Source: Icerya purchasi
Lineage: Eukaryota > Arthropoda > Insecta > Hemiptera > Monophlebidae
Assembly: GCA_039619475.1 (NCBI GenBank)
Contig: CM077115.1
Span: 515,364,815-515,428,814, forward strand
DNA: 64,000 nt
Direction: 5' to 3'
Shown here: piece by piece, positions 1 through 12,109 of the stretch
Numbering within the stretch: position 1 is the first letter of the stretch
Layout of the letters: each line of letters opens with the position of its first letter
The notes under the pieces: generated by a model
The model's database searches: none
Seen by the model: the letters and a program-made list of their open reading frames with translations, nothing else
What the model was told of the DNA's origin: nothing
Program-made: the position numbers and the translations under genes

Positions 1-368
1 GCATCAATGATAAAACACATTTTCATAGGGCGAATTTTTGACAGTTATTATAAAATCTTAAGAAATAATGAAGTCAGCCAAGACATACTTTCCCTCCCTG
101 GCGTAAGTACATCAAAGAAAAAAAAGGAAGCTACAGTTTCACATATTTTACATTTGTCCACAACTTAACCATAAACAGTGATATTAAACAATTTATTATG
201 GATCAAAATAATCAGATTATTTTTAGCCTGGATAACGTTTTTCACTATTCTTTAATTTTTTACATACATCAATAAAAAACAATAGATGAAGAAAAAATCA
301 AAACAAAGAAAGAAAAGTAATAAAAATAAAATTTTGGAAAAGACAAAAACACCTCTAGAAATGCTTGG
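1..368 (-). other. 3' flank / probable 3' UTR of the CaMKII-like gene
   Basis: This AT-rich stretch lies just downstream, in minus-strand terms, of the CaMKII-like stop codon at 369-371. No coding signal is visible. A TTTATT at 192-197 reads AATAAA on the minus strand and could be a polyadenylation signal about 175 bases after the stop. That is a position argument only. Confidence 0.4.
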
Positions 369-531
369 TTAATCAGCGCTGCCGTCATCATTAATTTTTA
401 AACGCTGTAAAATTCCAGAAATACAAGCAGAGGAATTCGCTGATTGATGTAAATGTATGTTTTGCCATTTATTATCCTTTAGCTGCCAAATGCGCGTCTC
501 TTCACTTTGGTCACTATTTTCTAAACCTTGC
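369..531 (-). CDS. CaMKII: CaMKII-like association domain, last coding exon
   Basis: Last coding exon (163 bp including a TAA at 369-371). The minus-strand acceptor is a pyrimidine-rich tract ending in CAG just before base 531. The incoming AA of the previous exon completes a Lys codon. The peptide contains QSEETRIW and then KWQNIHLH, the closing beta strands of the CaMKII hub (an NTF2/SnoaL-like fold that assembles the holoenzyme). Known CaMKII proteins have QSEETRVW and GKWQNVHFH here. The tail after this motif is about 25 residues longer and unlike the usual short ending, so this looks like a diverged paralog. Identification rests on motif recognition plus correct phasing across four exons. 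Confidence 0.85.
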
Positions 532-1725
532 CTGTAAATAAATATACAAGTCAGAACATTCTAGAAACATCGCAAAATCATTTTACAAAATTCTTATAAA
601 ACTGTTACTTAGAATCTGTTAGTAATATTTGGGTGTATTTTCATGGTGATTTCTTCTCTGTAAATAAAGTAATTCTTATACAAATAATAATATGTAAGAG
701 CATGTAGCAAAAGAAAAAACAAAAAAGAACATAGCCATTTGTAAAAATTATTGATCAGCCACATCAATACGACCAGTTCTCTTGTTTCATCTTTTGCTGC
801 AAACAGTATGCCCAATTTCCCTTCATTTTTTTAAACTACATTCACGGAGCTACAAGTTAATGTAATTTTATGGGGAAAAAAGACTAAATGTTCTTCCACA
901 ATTATCATTAAGTACGTTTATCAACTATATGTATAAATGGATTTCGTTAATATTTACTTAAAAATGTTGCATTTATCATTCCAAACAAAAAGTTAATGTA
1001 CATGCTTCAGGTTTCGGTGAAAACATTTTTAACTAGTAGAATATGCATGTATTAACATAGGTGCTTACATTATATACTAATTTTGCTTTGAGTAGTTAAT
1101 TTTTGAAACCAGTTCATTTGAACTAAATAGGAATTTTATAACTATCCTGTTCTGATCAGTTAGCATGGATCATTACAAATTCAGTTCACTATATTGACTC
1201 TAGTTCATTTGAATTCGAGTGAAAATCAACTATAAGAATACAAATATATCAATTCAATTAACTGTAGAAAGTAACCCATTTATCTCGTGTTTTCCAAACT
1301 TACTGTTTTTAATCTTTCCTATTTTATTTTGTATTTATTGTCCATGTTTAACCATAAAGTACACATTACAATGCATAACGAGGAAACTTTATCAGTTGTA
1401 TCGGCGACATTAGTAGGCGGAACGTCAGTATATTTGGCTGTTTTTTTTACGACGCCATCAACAGTTAACCATCTTCTGTGGCAGTTGACAGTACAGTATT
1501 TGGTTGTATTATCAAAAGCAACTATGTTCGACCATGAACATAATTAGTAACGTCATACATTATCACTAGTTGTTGCAGTCTTAATTAACTTCAAAATTTT
1601 TATCAGTCAGCACTGGATAGTTAATTTATGCCATTAACTATTTACACTATTATTTATCCGTCATGGTCCTTCGCTGAAATACCCAGCATATGCTCATCAA
1701 ACGAATTGTTACTAATCTGTATCTA
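532..1725. other. CaMKII intron, unassigned part
   Basis: This is the intron between the last two hub exons, up to the putative Helitron 5' end. It is AT-rich and only short, unconvincing open frames are present. Nothing further was recognised. Confidence 0.5.
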
Positions 1726-2485
1726 TCTATATATATAAAAAAATCAAGCGGTGTAGGTTTGTGAGCGCAAAACTCAAAAAGTAGTGGACGGATTGACTTG
1801 AAATTTTTACACAACGTTGCATATTTCTATATAAGATGGGCTGTATAATTTTTTTATCACTAAGTTTCCCCGGGAACAGGAAATTTTAAGCTTTTGTAAG
1901 GGGCGCGATCTATGATTTGCTTTCAACGTTATAGTGAGGAATTTTAGAAAAACGTATTGTGGCTATATATGCGGAAAGCTCTGTAATTGCATAAGTGCGT
2001 GTAAATCAAATATGCGGCGACAGTCTACAATCAGTGATGAGATGAGTGATGGAGAATATATATCGATGATAGAGAAAGTGTGCAACAACAGTTTCCTGGA
2101 AAAGAACCGAACATCGTCGAGCTACTAGAAAAACAAAAACGTTTTTTATGACACTGTTCGTGATTTCGATGTGTAGAGTGCTGGAGAATGTTGAACTGCA
2201 TAGCATTTGAAATTGTGATCTGCGCTGTGCACATTGTTTTTTTCCGAATCCCTTCGAAATGTCTGTGAAATAATAATTGCTTGAATTAAATGGACCAAAA
2301 TTCAGAATAAATTTATTTCTTTTCAATTTTTGACAAAAGAAAAGAAAATCAAAATTTTTATGAACTGTATGGAAATGACTTTTTTATTCGTTTGTATTGT
2401 AGTGTTCAAGTATTGCATATACAATAATTGACTACAAGGCTTTAGTGTACCATTTACGAATGAATATATTATATGGTAACATGCA

Positions 2486-2542
2486 CACACACACACACAC
2501 ATATATATATATTAAAAATATTTTCGCCCCCCCCCCCCCGAA
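2486..2542. repeat. CA/TA microsatellite plus poly-C
   Basis: An alternating CA run passes into a TA run, and a poly-C tract follows at about 2527-2540. Simple repeat with no coding meaning. Confidence 0.9.
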
Positions 2543-2659
2543 ATTTTGGTCTCGATACGGCCAAGGTTCGGATCATGTATTTTTCAATCACTTTGTTCTC
2601 TCCGTTTCTTTATATCCATGATTTATTTTTTTCGTACAAATTTATTTACCTGATTTTTC

Positions 2660-3175
2660 AGGTATGATATATATCGATGCTACATATTTATTTTACTATG
2701 CCCACACTTAAACAAAATAAAACTGTGGTTGTGAACTTATTTATATATACATACATGTTTACATATACAATTTATTAAACTGAATTCTAAAATTAATTTT
2801 ATTAAGATATCTTTTTTGGCTTTTGCTTTTTTTAAAGACACTCAAGCAATCGCATAGCAATTTAAAAAATAAATTACGTATTTATATTTTCGGCTATATA
2901 TTATGTTACTTTATTTAATGTGTATCCCTACAGTTAATTACAATCTATAGGCAGAGTATACATCTGCATAAATATCATTTAAATAGGTACATGCAGATAC
3001 AAAGGTGAATGATTTATTTATATCGAACACTTCACCGGCATTTTCAAAGTACTTGGTAAAAATGAAAGTGTGACCGTATATTAACCTTTTAATTAGTGAT
3101 AAAAAGAAAAAAAAAAACTCTAATAAAGAGGAAAAGTAGATAAAAAAGGGTTAGAATTGATTTGATGAGAAGGCA
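2660..3175. repeat. Direct repeat R, copy 1
   Basis: About 515 bp, starting near GCTACATATTTATTTTA, recurs in the same orientation at 8245-8780 with scattered substitutions and small indels (roughly 85-90% by eye). The two copies flank the inverted-arm element at 3349-8203. They could be an old duplication or sequence belonging to a larger element. Confidence 0.8.
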
Positions 3176-4002
3176 TTTGATTATATGTCGTTTTCATTTC
3201 ACACGTTCTCCGATAATTTCAATTAGGCTTATTTATTTTTTCATTTCTATTTTAAATTTTTTTATTTCAGTTGTTCAGATCACATATTTTTCATTTACTT
3301 ATTTCTCTCTGTTACATTTTCTCTGTGATTTATTTTTTTCATACAAAGGCTATAACCGTATAACTATAGTAAAATTTACACCCTTCGATAGGGGCCGAAA
3401 GAAACTCCTTCAGCCAAATTTTCAGCTCCTTATCCCCTGTGAATGAATAGTAAAGTCAGGAAACAGTTTTTTTTAAACTGATTTTTTTCTGAAACGTCTT
3501 TCGATCCGAAAATTCTGAAAAAATTCAGTGGTAGGTTACTATGCAAGAAACAACTAAATATTCTTTAAATCTCATAACCTCAAAATTGGCCCTTAAAAAA
3601 TTTTAAATCATTATTTATCGCTCTTTACGATGGTGCTACTACTTTTTCAAAAAAAAAAAAAAAAAAAAAAAAACTGGTCGCCACCCCGATTTCAGCCAAA
3701 AACAAAGAGCTTAAATGACATTTTGTTTTCCCGCTCTTTATTTTAATAAAGAGTTTTAATATAACACGTTCAAATATCAGCGAAAAATCTGATTTTTAAA
3801 ATTCTTTTTTGCTCTACTTTTATGTTGCAGTACATTCTGAAAGCTTAGAATTTATTTTACATATTTTGTTGATATTTCCAATGGCGGTGTTATAAAAATT
3901 GTAATATTTTTATTGCTTTATATCCTGCTATAAACTGAAATCTAACATTTCTTAAGGTTATGTGATATTTTTAAGTCATGTTACATTTAACACATTCAAA
4001 CC

Positions 4003-4090
4003 AGGGGCGGATTTAGGATTTACAGGGCCCGAGGGGACTAATCTTAAATGAGAGGCTCCCCTTCGAAGAGAAAGTGGTGAAAAAATTCAT
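4003..4090 (+). mobile_element. Solo hAT-type end
   Basis: CAGGGGCGGATTTAGG at 4003 followed by a GC-rich segment resembles the terminus of hAT-type elements; a related CAGGGGCGGATCC end occurs at 51896. No partner end was found nearby, so this may be a broken element. Confidence 0.3.
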
Positions 4091-5063
4091 TATCGTACAC
4101 GTGCAAACAGACAAGCAAAAAAAAAACTAATAATATTAAAATGCTCTCTTTAAAAAATCAACTTTCTTACCCTACCAAACTGAATGCTACATAAATTAAA
4201 CGTCAAATAAGGAATTTTATATAGACATCTTAATATTTGTAATTTTTTATTAACAACATTGCTTTCTTTTTCTACAAATATATATGTATATTTTTTTTTA
4301 TTTCGTTATCCGAGTCGGATGTCGTGACCTTATTTGACGCAAGTCGCCATTTATACCGATCGTATGCTAAATCTATGGTATGTTGTAGATTTAATCTGCA
4401 TATTTTCTTGATCTGGTCGATGTGGCGGTTCTTTGGTCTGCCTTTCTTCATTTTCCCCTCGACCTTTCCCATCAAAATCGTTTTCTCCAGCCCATTCGCT
4501 CTTACTATATATATGACCGAAAAAGCCTAGCATACGTTTCCCGATGGATGTTAATAGTCGTCGGTTGGTTTCGATCTTGAGCTCTTTTAACACGTACTCG
4601 TTTGTCTTATGGGCCGTCCATGGGATTCTTAAGATTTTTCGATATTCTTTCATTTCGAAAGCTGCGATCTTCCTTCCCATGGTTTCATTGATTGTCCATG
4701 TTTCCAATCCATAAGTCGCTATAGAGAATACCAAAGTTTGCAGGAGTCGTAATTTTGTTAGTTTAGAGATCTTATGATCTTTCCATATACGGTTATGCTT
4801 TCCCATCGCGGTGCTCGCCAGTGCTATCCGTCTCTTTATTTCTTCGTCTGATCCTCCAGTTCTTGAAATGCAGGCACCCAAATAGATTAATTTATCTTTG
4901 GTTTATATATCTTGTAGCATTTTTAACGGCTGTTGGATTTTCTTATCCTTATCAATAACTAACATCGAACACTTTTGTTTGTTGAGTACTAAACCGGTCT
5001 CTTTTCCAGCCGTTTCTACTCTTAATAACAATTCGTACATTTCCCTTTCCGTGCTGGCCAGTC

Positions 5064-6000
5064 TAGGGATGTTGCGGATATTCGCATCCGCATCCGCAAT
5101 TGCGAATCTTCCGCATAAATTTTTACATCCGCATCCGCATTAATCAATGCGGATATTAATGCGGATGCGGATGTATTGAAGGTCGCGACTCGCTACAAGA
5201 AAGAAATTGGGCGAGGGGGCGAATGGCGCGTCCCGTGCTCACAGCCAATAGGAGCGCAGAGAGTGCTCGGTAGCCAGACGCCACGTGTTTGCTATTGTTC
5301 AATTTATTTGCAATTAATTACATCGTGTGAACATTTCGATTATTTGAGTTTTACATAGTGCAGTTAATAAGAGAATGAGAATGACATATTCCTCAGTTAA
5401 AGATTCAGAACAACCAGGAACTTCCGGTATGGTTAGAAAGGTTGGCTTAAAAAGCGATCTTGCCATGATGCTAGATTCGTCAAGTGAAGAAGAGGGTGAA
5501 GCATCGTCAGAAAATGATAGCGCTGACACTCTACTCAAAAAGGAATTACTTTCTTACGGCAATAAGAAAAGAATAAACGTAAATGAAAATCCATTTAAAT
5601 GGTGGAGCGTTCACCGAAAAGAACTGAAAATGTTATCTGGAATAGCACGCAGATTTTTATCACCTGCACTAAAAAGCGTACTTAGCGAACAATTGTTTAG
5701 TAGCGCGGGCTTAATTTATGATCTTCTGCGAAACAGACCTGAACCTGAAATGGCGGCGATATTAATTTTTATTAAATATAATTCACCAATTTTTAACTTT
5801 CATTACTAAGTATATAATTATTTAATAAAAATGTAAAAGATTACATGCTTTTGATATTATTTATGCACCAATATGAAATCTCTTTTTAAAAAATCCTAAG
5901 ATCCGCATCCGCATCCGTATCCGCAGATGTGAGTACTCAAAAATCCGCATCCGCATCCGCATCTGCAGATGTCAAAAAATCTGCATCCGCAACATCCCTA
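5064..6000 (+). mobile_element. Internally deleted hAT element inserted in the LINE
   Basis: The ends are perfect 16-bp inverted repeats TAGGGATGTTGCGGAT. The flanks are GCCAGTAC on the right (6001-6008) and GCCAGTC on the left (5057-5063), an 8-bp hAT target duplication with one base lost on the left. Removing the insert restores the LINE reading across VLAST. Subterminal regions carry many copies of the hexamer ATCCGC in both orientations, a pattern typical of transposase-binding repeats in hAT elements. At 937 bp it keeps only the 3' part of a transposase gene. Confidence 0.9.
5375..5809 (+). pseudogene. hAT transposase remnant, C-terminal dimerisation region
   Basis: A 144-codon open frame. 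The first half is acidic and serine-rich. The second half carries the hallmark hATC block: ENPFKWW, then IARRFLSPALKSVLSEQLFSS, then GLIYDLLRNRPEPE. hATC mediates transposase dimerisation. The BED finger and the DDE catalytic region are absent, so the protein cannot be a transposase. The frame being open over an internally deleted element suggests a fairly young deletion derivative. Confidence 0.85.
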
Positions 6001-6545
6001 GCCAGTACTACCGTATCATCTGCAAATCTTATGTTTGTGATTTTCTCACCTCCAAATGATATTCCCTCACGCCAGCCGTCCATTGTCCGTCTTATAATCC
6101 ATTCTCCACAAATATTGAAGAGAATCGGTGATATACAACAGCCTTGGCGTACTCCCTTTTTTGCTGCAAACTCACTGGATTTATCGGTCTCCAGTTTTAT
6201 ATGTCTTTTGTTATTTACGTACGGTTGTTGTATAAGGTAAATTAGATGTTTTGGTGTACCCATTTCTAATAAAATCTGCCACAGTTTTGGCCATTTAATG
6301 TTATCAAAAGCTTTATTATAGTCTAAAAAACAAAGCAGCCCCGGAATGTTATATTCATTAAGTTTCTCTATTATTTGCCTTACGTTTAATATCTGTTCTC
6401 GGGTGCCTTTACCCGGCATAAAACCAGCTTGTTCTTTAGAAATTTGTGGAAGTAGATAATAATTTAGGCGATCTTGTACTATATATAATAATATTTTGCT
6501 AGCATGGTTAATCAGAGCGATTGTTCGATAATTTCCGCATTCTTC

Positions 6546-7589
6546 TCTATATATATAAAATGTATAAATTAAATATTGTGGGTACCATAAAAATGATCAG
6601 TTTTTTAATAAAAATAAAAACATTATTAATGTGCATCATCCAGGGCAGCAGTGCCGGTATTATCGCTACAGCGGTTTTCAAGCTATTTTTGATACACATA
6701 TGTGATGTTTTTGATCATGTTCTTTTCTTTATATAAATTAAACACGCGTGTTTAAAATTCTATAATTGTTTATGAGATTAAAAAAAAGTGGGTGAAATAC
6801 AGTATGATTTATTCAGTTATTCGAAATACAAATATATTTATAAAATCAGCAATCGATTAAAACTCGCTTTTATTTTAAATAATTTTTATACAGTTTAAAA
6901 TAAAACGTATTAACTTTCAATAAAGACGAAAAATAAAATATTGTTAAAATTAAGAATATTTTAGATCGTAAAAAATTTTTATATAGAAAAATTTATAACG
7001 ATTGCATGGGTATTATTATTATTATTATTTGAATTAGCGTGCCGTGTTCAGCAACTATTGGCTAGAGGCACGGATAATTACAAGCGTATATAATAAGTTA
7101 GCGAGGAGTGAGGTTATATTGTATGATATAGATTTGCTTGATGAAGGAAACGGATTTAGTTCGAAAGGATTATGGGGTCATCAGAGAGAATGGTAGATAA
7201 GGAGGAGGGAATTAATATTAGGATAGAGAATTATTATTAATCGATTTGTCGAATGTTTATTTATTATTCAATACATACGTTAAAAGACCTATTCACTTTT
7301 TTTAACACAATAAATTAAATTTATCGTAGAAAATTTCTATAAATATTCATTTCATGTGGTATTTAGTTTATTGGAAAAGAAAGAGAAAGTTCTATAGAGA
7401 AGAAATATATAATTTTATTAATGAACTAATATATATATTCTTCTTTTATATATAAAAGTTAACAGAATTTTTTAAAATAAAAAACGCAAACTTAATATCT
7501 TGCATTTTTATAGTATTGAATACTTTATGAATAGAAACTTAAATTTTGCGTGTGGAAAATTAAATGTTGATCTGTTCACAAGTGCGAGG
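6546..7589. other. AT-rich interior of the inverted-arm element
   Basis: No coding frame is recognised. It begins at 6549 with TCTATATATATAAAAT, which looks like a Helitron 5' end but lacks a matching 3' end. An (ATT)n run lies near 7010-7028. Confidence 0.5.
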
Positions 7590-8244
7590 CCATCTAAAAA
7601 ATTGTAAAAAATCTGATTTTTTACTGATATTTGAACGTGTTATACTAAAACTCTTTATTAAAATAATATCATCACAAAGAGCGGGAAAAAGTAAAATGTC
7701 ATTTTAGCTCTCTGATTGTAACACAACCTATTAAAAACAAAAAATGTGTGAAAAAGTTGGTTTTTGACCAAAATCGGGTGGCTCACCGTTTTTTTTTTTT
7801 TTTTGAAAATTAGTAGCACCATCGTAAAGAGTGGGAAAAACATAAAAATCATGAATTTAAAAAGCGAAACTTCAAAATTAAGGGTGTGAAAAAATGATTA
7901 AAAACCTAAATAATTTTTTTAGGGGCCAATTTTGAGGTTATGAGATTTGAAAAATATTATAGTTATTTCTTACATGGAAATCCACCACTATGAATGTTTT
8001 CAGAATTTTTGGATCAAAAGACGCTTCAGAAAAAAAAATTTGAAAAAAACGTTTTTTGACTTTATTACGCATGCACAGGGGATAGGGAGCTGAACATTTG
8101 GCCGTAGGAGTTTTTTTCAACCCCCATCGAATAGTATATAATACATGCGTTTTTAAGAGAAGATAATTTTACTATAGTAATCCAGCTATAACCTTTATTA
8201 ACCTTATGTTTCTAATATGGTACATTTTATTCATTTGATTTATT

Positions 8245-8780
8245 ATTGCTGCTACATATTTATTTTATTATGCGCACATTTAAATAAAAGAAAACTGTGG
8301 TTGTGTACTTATTTCTATATACATATATGTTTACATATACAACTTATGAAACTGAATTCTAAAATTAATCCCTTTATGATCTCTTTTTTGATTTTTGCTT
8401 ATTTTAAAAATTCAAGCAATCACATTGAAATTTAAAAAAGAAATTACATGTTTATATTTTCGACTATATATTATGTTACTTTAGCCAATGTGTATCCCTT
8501 TAGTTAATAATAATCTATAGGCAGAGTATATATCCCCACAAATATCATTTAAATAGATACATGCAGATGCAAATATGAATGATTTATTTATATCGAACAC
8601 TTCATCTGCATTTTGAAGGTATTTGGTAAAAATGAAGGTGTAACCGTATATTAATCCTTTAATTGGTGATTTTATTTCAAAAAAAAAAAAATAAAATAAA
8701 ATAAAATAAACAAATAAAAATAAAAAACTATAATAAAGACGAAAAAAAGATGAAAAAAGGTTAGAATTGATTTGATTATA
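8245..8780. repeat. Direct repeat R, copy 2
   Basis: Second copy of the 2660-3175 sequence, same orientation, with an added A/T-rich expansion near 8680-8720. Confidence 0.8.
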
Positions 8781-9002
8781 TGTTGATTTCATATTGAATG
8801 GTTTGAAAATTATCTAACTGTCTGTTTTCGAAAAACAAAATGTGAGTACTCAATTTACTTTTTTCGTTTTTATATATGTAGTTAATCATCATCTGTGTCT
8901 CCGCCATCCATAGTACAAGTCGCATTCATTAATCATCCGTAATGCTTCGATACCTGCAAACATAGAACGCTGTTCTCTACACACAATCATAGAACGTTCA
9001 TT

Positions 9003-9638
9003 TATAAATCTCTTATCCTCGAAAAATTCATCGTTGCTGCGTTCATTGATGCCACCTCTGCCTTTGATAATGTCCATTTACCTTCCTTGCATGACAAAAT
9101 GCTCTCTATCAATATTCCTCTCCACTTCACCTCACTAGTTATTAATCTTTTCCGTAACAGGATAATTCACCTTTCTACTCCCTTTTTTGATGATTCCAGG
9201 GTGGTCTACCGAGGCCTCCCGCAGGGATCATGTCTTAGTCCTACTCTTTTCAATATATATTTTCACGGTCTCGCTATCCTCCGAGTTTCCTCCACGTCAT
9301 TGTTCTATGCTAATGATATTCTTATCTATTCCTCGTCAGATAATATATCTGCGGTGAACGAGGAGCTAAATAATTCTCTTGCTATTTTGGAAAATACGTT
9401 ATCCTCTCTTCATATTTCTATCTCACCCGAAAAATCTGCCTCTATGGTTTTCACATTCCGTCCTTATAACCGTTCTTTAGTCAATCTTTCCTTGCGCCAC
9501 CATCCCGTCCCTTTAGTCAATTCCTTTTCTTATCTCGGTATTATACTTAATAGCACTTTATCCTTTCGGGGGCATATCAGTTATCTGCGTACGTCCGCTC
9601 TCAAAAGGCTCAATATACTAAAAGCTCTTTCGCCCTAA
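9003..9638 (+). pseudogene. I-type LINE reverse transcriptase, central part
   Basis: The open frame extends upstream of the first ATG at 9087; FIDATSAFDNV is encoded at about 9036-9070. RT landmarks follow: GLPQGSCLSPTLFNIY and the catalytic box, which reads YANDIL instead of the usual YADD, so one catalytic aspartate is lost. After SYLGIIL the frame ends at 9638; the expected continuation lies in another frame at 9640, meaning a small deletion. The protein is doubly broken. Confidence 0.85.
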
Positions 9639-9639
9639 A

Positions 9640-10995
9640 TGGGGCGGTGATCCTTATATTTTACTTATGCTATATAGATCAATAATCCTTTCCAAATTTG
9701 ATTACGGCGCATTCCTGTACGCTAGTGCTCCCAAGCAATTTCTCCATAAACTTGATCGCACCCAAAACTCATGTCTTCGTCTCTGTATCGGGGTACTTAA
9801 CTCCTCTCCAATTCCAGCCATTTTGGCAGAGTCAGGATTCCTTCCTCTTTTCATTCGAAGACTCTTATTAGGTAAAAGATTTCTGATTAAATGCCTTCCC
9901 ATTAGTAATTCTAAACTCCTGAGTTCCTATCAATTTATTTCCGATAACTTGCGCTTCTTTCCTCGCAAAATTCCTATATTATCCTCGATCTCTTCTCAGC
10001 TTATGCTCTTCTTGCCTTTTGTTCTCCCTTTCACCAAACCACCTTACTTCACTTTTAATTTCTTTGAATTCAAGCATTCTTCGAAGTTATTTGTTCTCCC
10101 CTCGGACATTAAATCTCTTCCTCATCCTGCCGTTCAAAACGAATTCAATCACGTGTTATCCTCATACTTTCCTTCCCATACAATTATCTACACGGATGGT
10201 TCGAATGCGTTCATTATCCCCACGTTTACGTATTCCGGATCCTTTCAGTTGCCCTCCTTTTCCTCTATTTTTCTTGCCGAATCTATGGCTATCCTGCAGG
10301 CAGTCCTTTTCATATCCTCGACAAATAACATCTCTAGATTCCTCCTATCCTCGGACTCGAAAAGTGTTTTATTGGCTATCTCCTCTCCTTTTCCTACTCA
10401 TGTCACTGATCCCATTATTCTCCAAATTCGCTTCTTAATTTCTAATTTATTTGCATCCCGTTCTGGTATAATTGATCTACTATGGATTCCTGGTCATTGC
10501 GGAATTCCTGGCAACGAGTTAGTTGAATCGTTGGCACGTTCGGCGGCGACCAATGGTCTATTCATTAGTAGATTTCCTGCTCAAACTCTCTACTGTTTTC
10601 CTTATCGTTCCCATCACGATTTCTGGACCGAATTCTATCCTTCATTCTTTACCAATCCTCGATCTTTTTACCTTGCTGTTCAACCCTTCCCTTCCTCTCT
10701 TCTTTGGTTTAATCTTTTCCCCTACCTTAGCCGTTCGATTATTTCCTCTATAGTTCGCCTGCGGTTCAATCATAGTTTGCTTCCGGCTACTCTTTTCCGT
10801 TTTTCTATTGTTCAATCTCCTTTGTGTCCTTATGATCTTCCAGAGCTTATTATACCTGTGATGCGAATCACATTTTGTTCGAATGCCCCTTTATTTCCTC
10901 CGAACGTTCTACTCTGTAATCTAGTCTTCTGCGCCTTGGCCTTCCTACTCCTTATAGTGCCCACTTCATTCTTGCACTTCCCTCTCTCAATATAG
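9640..10995 (+). pseudogene. I-type LINE RT C-terminus plus RNase H domain
   Basis: This frame continues the RT thumb region (SKFDYGAFLY, LDRTQNSCLRL) and then shows an RNase H domain: IYTDGS (about 10190), an AES motif (about 10277), SDSKS (about 10361), and WIPGHCGIPGNELVESLA (about 10480-10530). These hold the D-E-D-H/D catalytic set of the RNase H carried by I-clade LINEs, which removes the RNA template during reverse transcription. The downstream part is out of frame in places and the usual C-terminal zinc-binding region is not clearly intact. Confidence 0.85.
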
Positions 10996-11118
10996 TTCCT
11001 TTGTTGGCCTTCTTTATCTCCTCAATTTCTAATCTTTTCCTTATATAAGGTACAATTCCTTACGTTGGGTAAGTTCCACTGTTGACGTGCCCCAAAAAAA
11101 AGAAAAAAAAGAAAAAGA

Positions 11119-12073
11119 ACGTTCAGACAATAATGAACATGTTAGAGTCAGAACTTCTTAAAGGCAAGCAGAATAATTGACAGATCAGTGGGCAAAAAAA
11201 TTTGAAGTCTTACGGGTAGAAGCGAGAAGAAGAGCACCTTTGTCTCAACAATGCCAAGAAGCAGTAGATCAACGGCGAAGACATATTCGTATGCAATATC
11301 TAATTATGCAAGCATGCAATTCATCAGCTGCTGTTGAGCGAGATATCTCTGGAAGCGTTTGCTTAAAATCACCAGATAGCAACACCAATGCTCCATCAAA
11401 TGGAACCTGATTATTTCTCAAGTCGTTCAATTTATAGTCTAAATTTTCAGGGAAACATTTTTTCTTTCTTTCCTTTTATTTCCATTTCACTATTCTTTGT
11501 TTATATTGTTCCCCTTACGATTTCTACGAATGTAATTATATCTATATTATTTGCTCGGCCTCATTCTTATCAATAGGATTGTTTTCATGTGCATGTACAT
11601 TATTTTTGTAGTACCTACAATAGAAGTATTATTTTCGTTTACATAACGACAATTTTTATTTTTTATTGAGTTATTTTATATTACTTTCAGCCGTTATTTA
11701 ATTTCACTTTGTTTTTTTGTATATAATTTCGATATTAATATTCATTTCCGTGCGGCTATTTAATTTCATTTTGTTTTCAATTTTTTATTTCTATATATAA
11801 TAATTCCGATATTTGTTAGTAACTTCTGAATTAAAATATTTACATCTCGCTCAACGTTGCATGTTGTAGTCAAAACGTGTAATAATAATAATAACAAAGA
11901 TTATTTTATTTCACTTGATTGCATTCCACAGCATAGCCATAGCAACACAAAGTATGGTATTAAATTGAATAGTGTGTTTTTCAGTAAATCTATGTTTACT
12001 ACAATACTTTTATCTACTTCCCCAATCATTAATATCAATCTGAGCCACAGCGAAGCGTGACCGGGTTTAGCTA
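11119..12073. other. Helitron 3' region, no recognised gene
   Basis: An open frame at 11177-11410 (77 codons, rich in Arg and Gln) is not recognised; it could be a scrap of Helitron-carried coding sequence. The rest is AT-rich with an (AAT)n run at about 11880. The Helitron terminal hairpin lies at the right edge. Confidence 0.4.
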
Positions 12074-12109
12074 GTAGTGTAATAAGGAACAAAAAACAAA
12101 TATACGTAC

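Larger units (their letters stand above)
4272..6545 (-). pseudogene. LINE reverse transcriptase, 5'-truncated and split by a hAT
   Basis: The minus-strand RT starts near 6545 (peptide ECGNYRTIAL), passes through MPGKGTREQ, a DYNKAFDNI block, VRQGCCISPILF and the catalytic FADDTVVLA at about 6020. It is then cut by the hAT at 5064-6000. Immediately beyond, the frame resumes as STEREMYELL and runs through the C-terminal region (GLETWTINE, RILRIPWTAHKTNEYVL) to about 4272. This is the endonuclease-RT type of non-LTR element common in insects. The upstream part is missing, which is typical 5' truncation. It probably was inactive on arrival. Confidence 0.85.
3349..8203. mobile_element. Element with ~480-bp inverted arms (3349-3830 and 7590-8203)
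   Basis: The left arm begins GGCTATAACCG and the right arm, reverse-complemented, begins GGTTATAGCTGG. Both then share ACTATAGTAAAATT and stay similar for ~480 bp, including a shared poly-A/poly-T zone and the motif AACGTGTTCAAATATCAG. The ends fit a TIR element, but no clear target-site duplication or own transposase is visible; only a LINE and its nested hAT occur inside. A shorter duplication (2570-2645 versus 3276-3350) lies just outside the left arm. The superfamily is not determined. Confidence 0.55.
8890..11118 (+). mobile_element. 5'-truncated I-type LINE with RNase H, copy 1
   Basis: This copy begins inside the RT domain and ends in an A-rich tail at 11093-11118 (AAAAAAAAAGAAAAAAAAGAAAAAG). 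It is clearly the same family as the minus-strand copy at 12530-16900 (shared LPQGSCLSPTLFNIY and ILIYS blocks). The 5' boundary near 8890 is approximate. Target duplications were not identified. Confidence 0.8.
1726..12074 (+). mobile_element. Putative Helitron with many nested insertions
   Basis: The left end reads A|TCTATATATATAAAA, a typical Helitron 5' terminus, followed by ~200 bases of the usual subterminal type. The right end has an imperfect hairpin (GCCAC-AGCGAAGC-GTGAC) just before CTAG at 12071-12074, followed by T. This fits the Helitron rule of insertion between A and T without target duplication. No RepHel gene was recognised inside; a frame at 11177-11410 is unassigned. The interior contains an inverted-arm element, two LINEs and a hAT. 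The 3' end is the stronger call; pairing it with this 5' end is inference. Confidence 0.6.

Noticed and set aside
6549..6564. TCTATATATATAAAAT resembling a Helitron 5' end
   Set aside because: The motif is low-complexity and common in AT-rich DNA, and no matching 3' end follows.
10019..10753. Additional long plus-strand frames within the I-type LINE
   Set aside because: They overlap the RNase H frame in other phases and have no domain; they are shadows.
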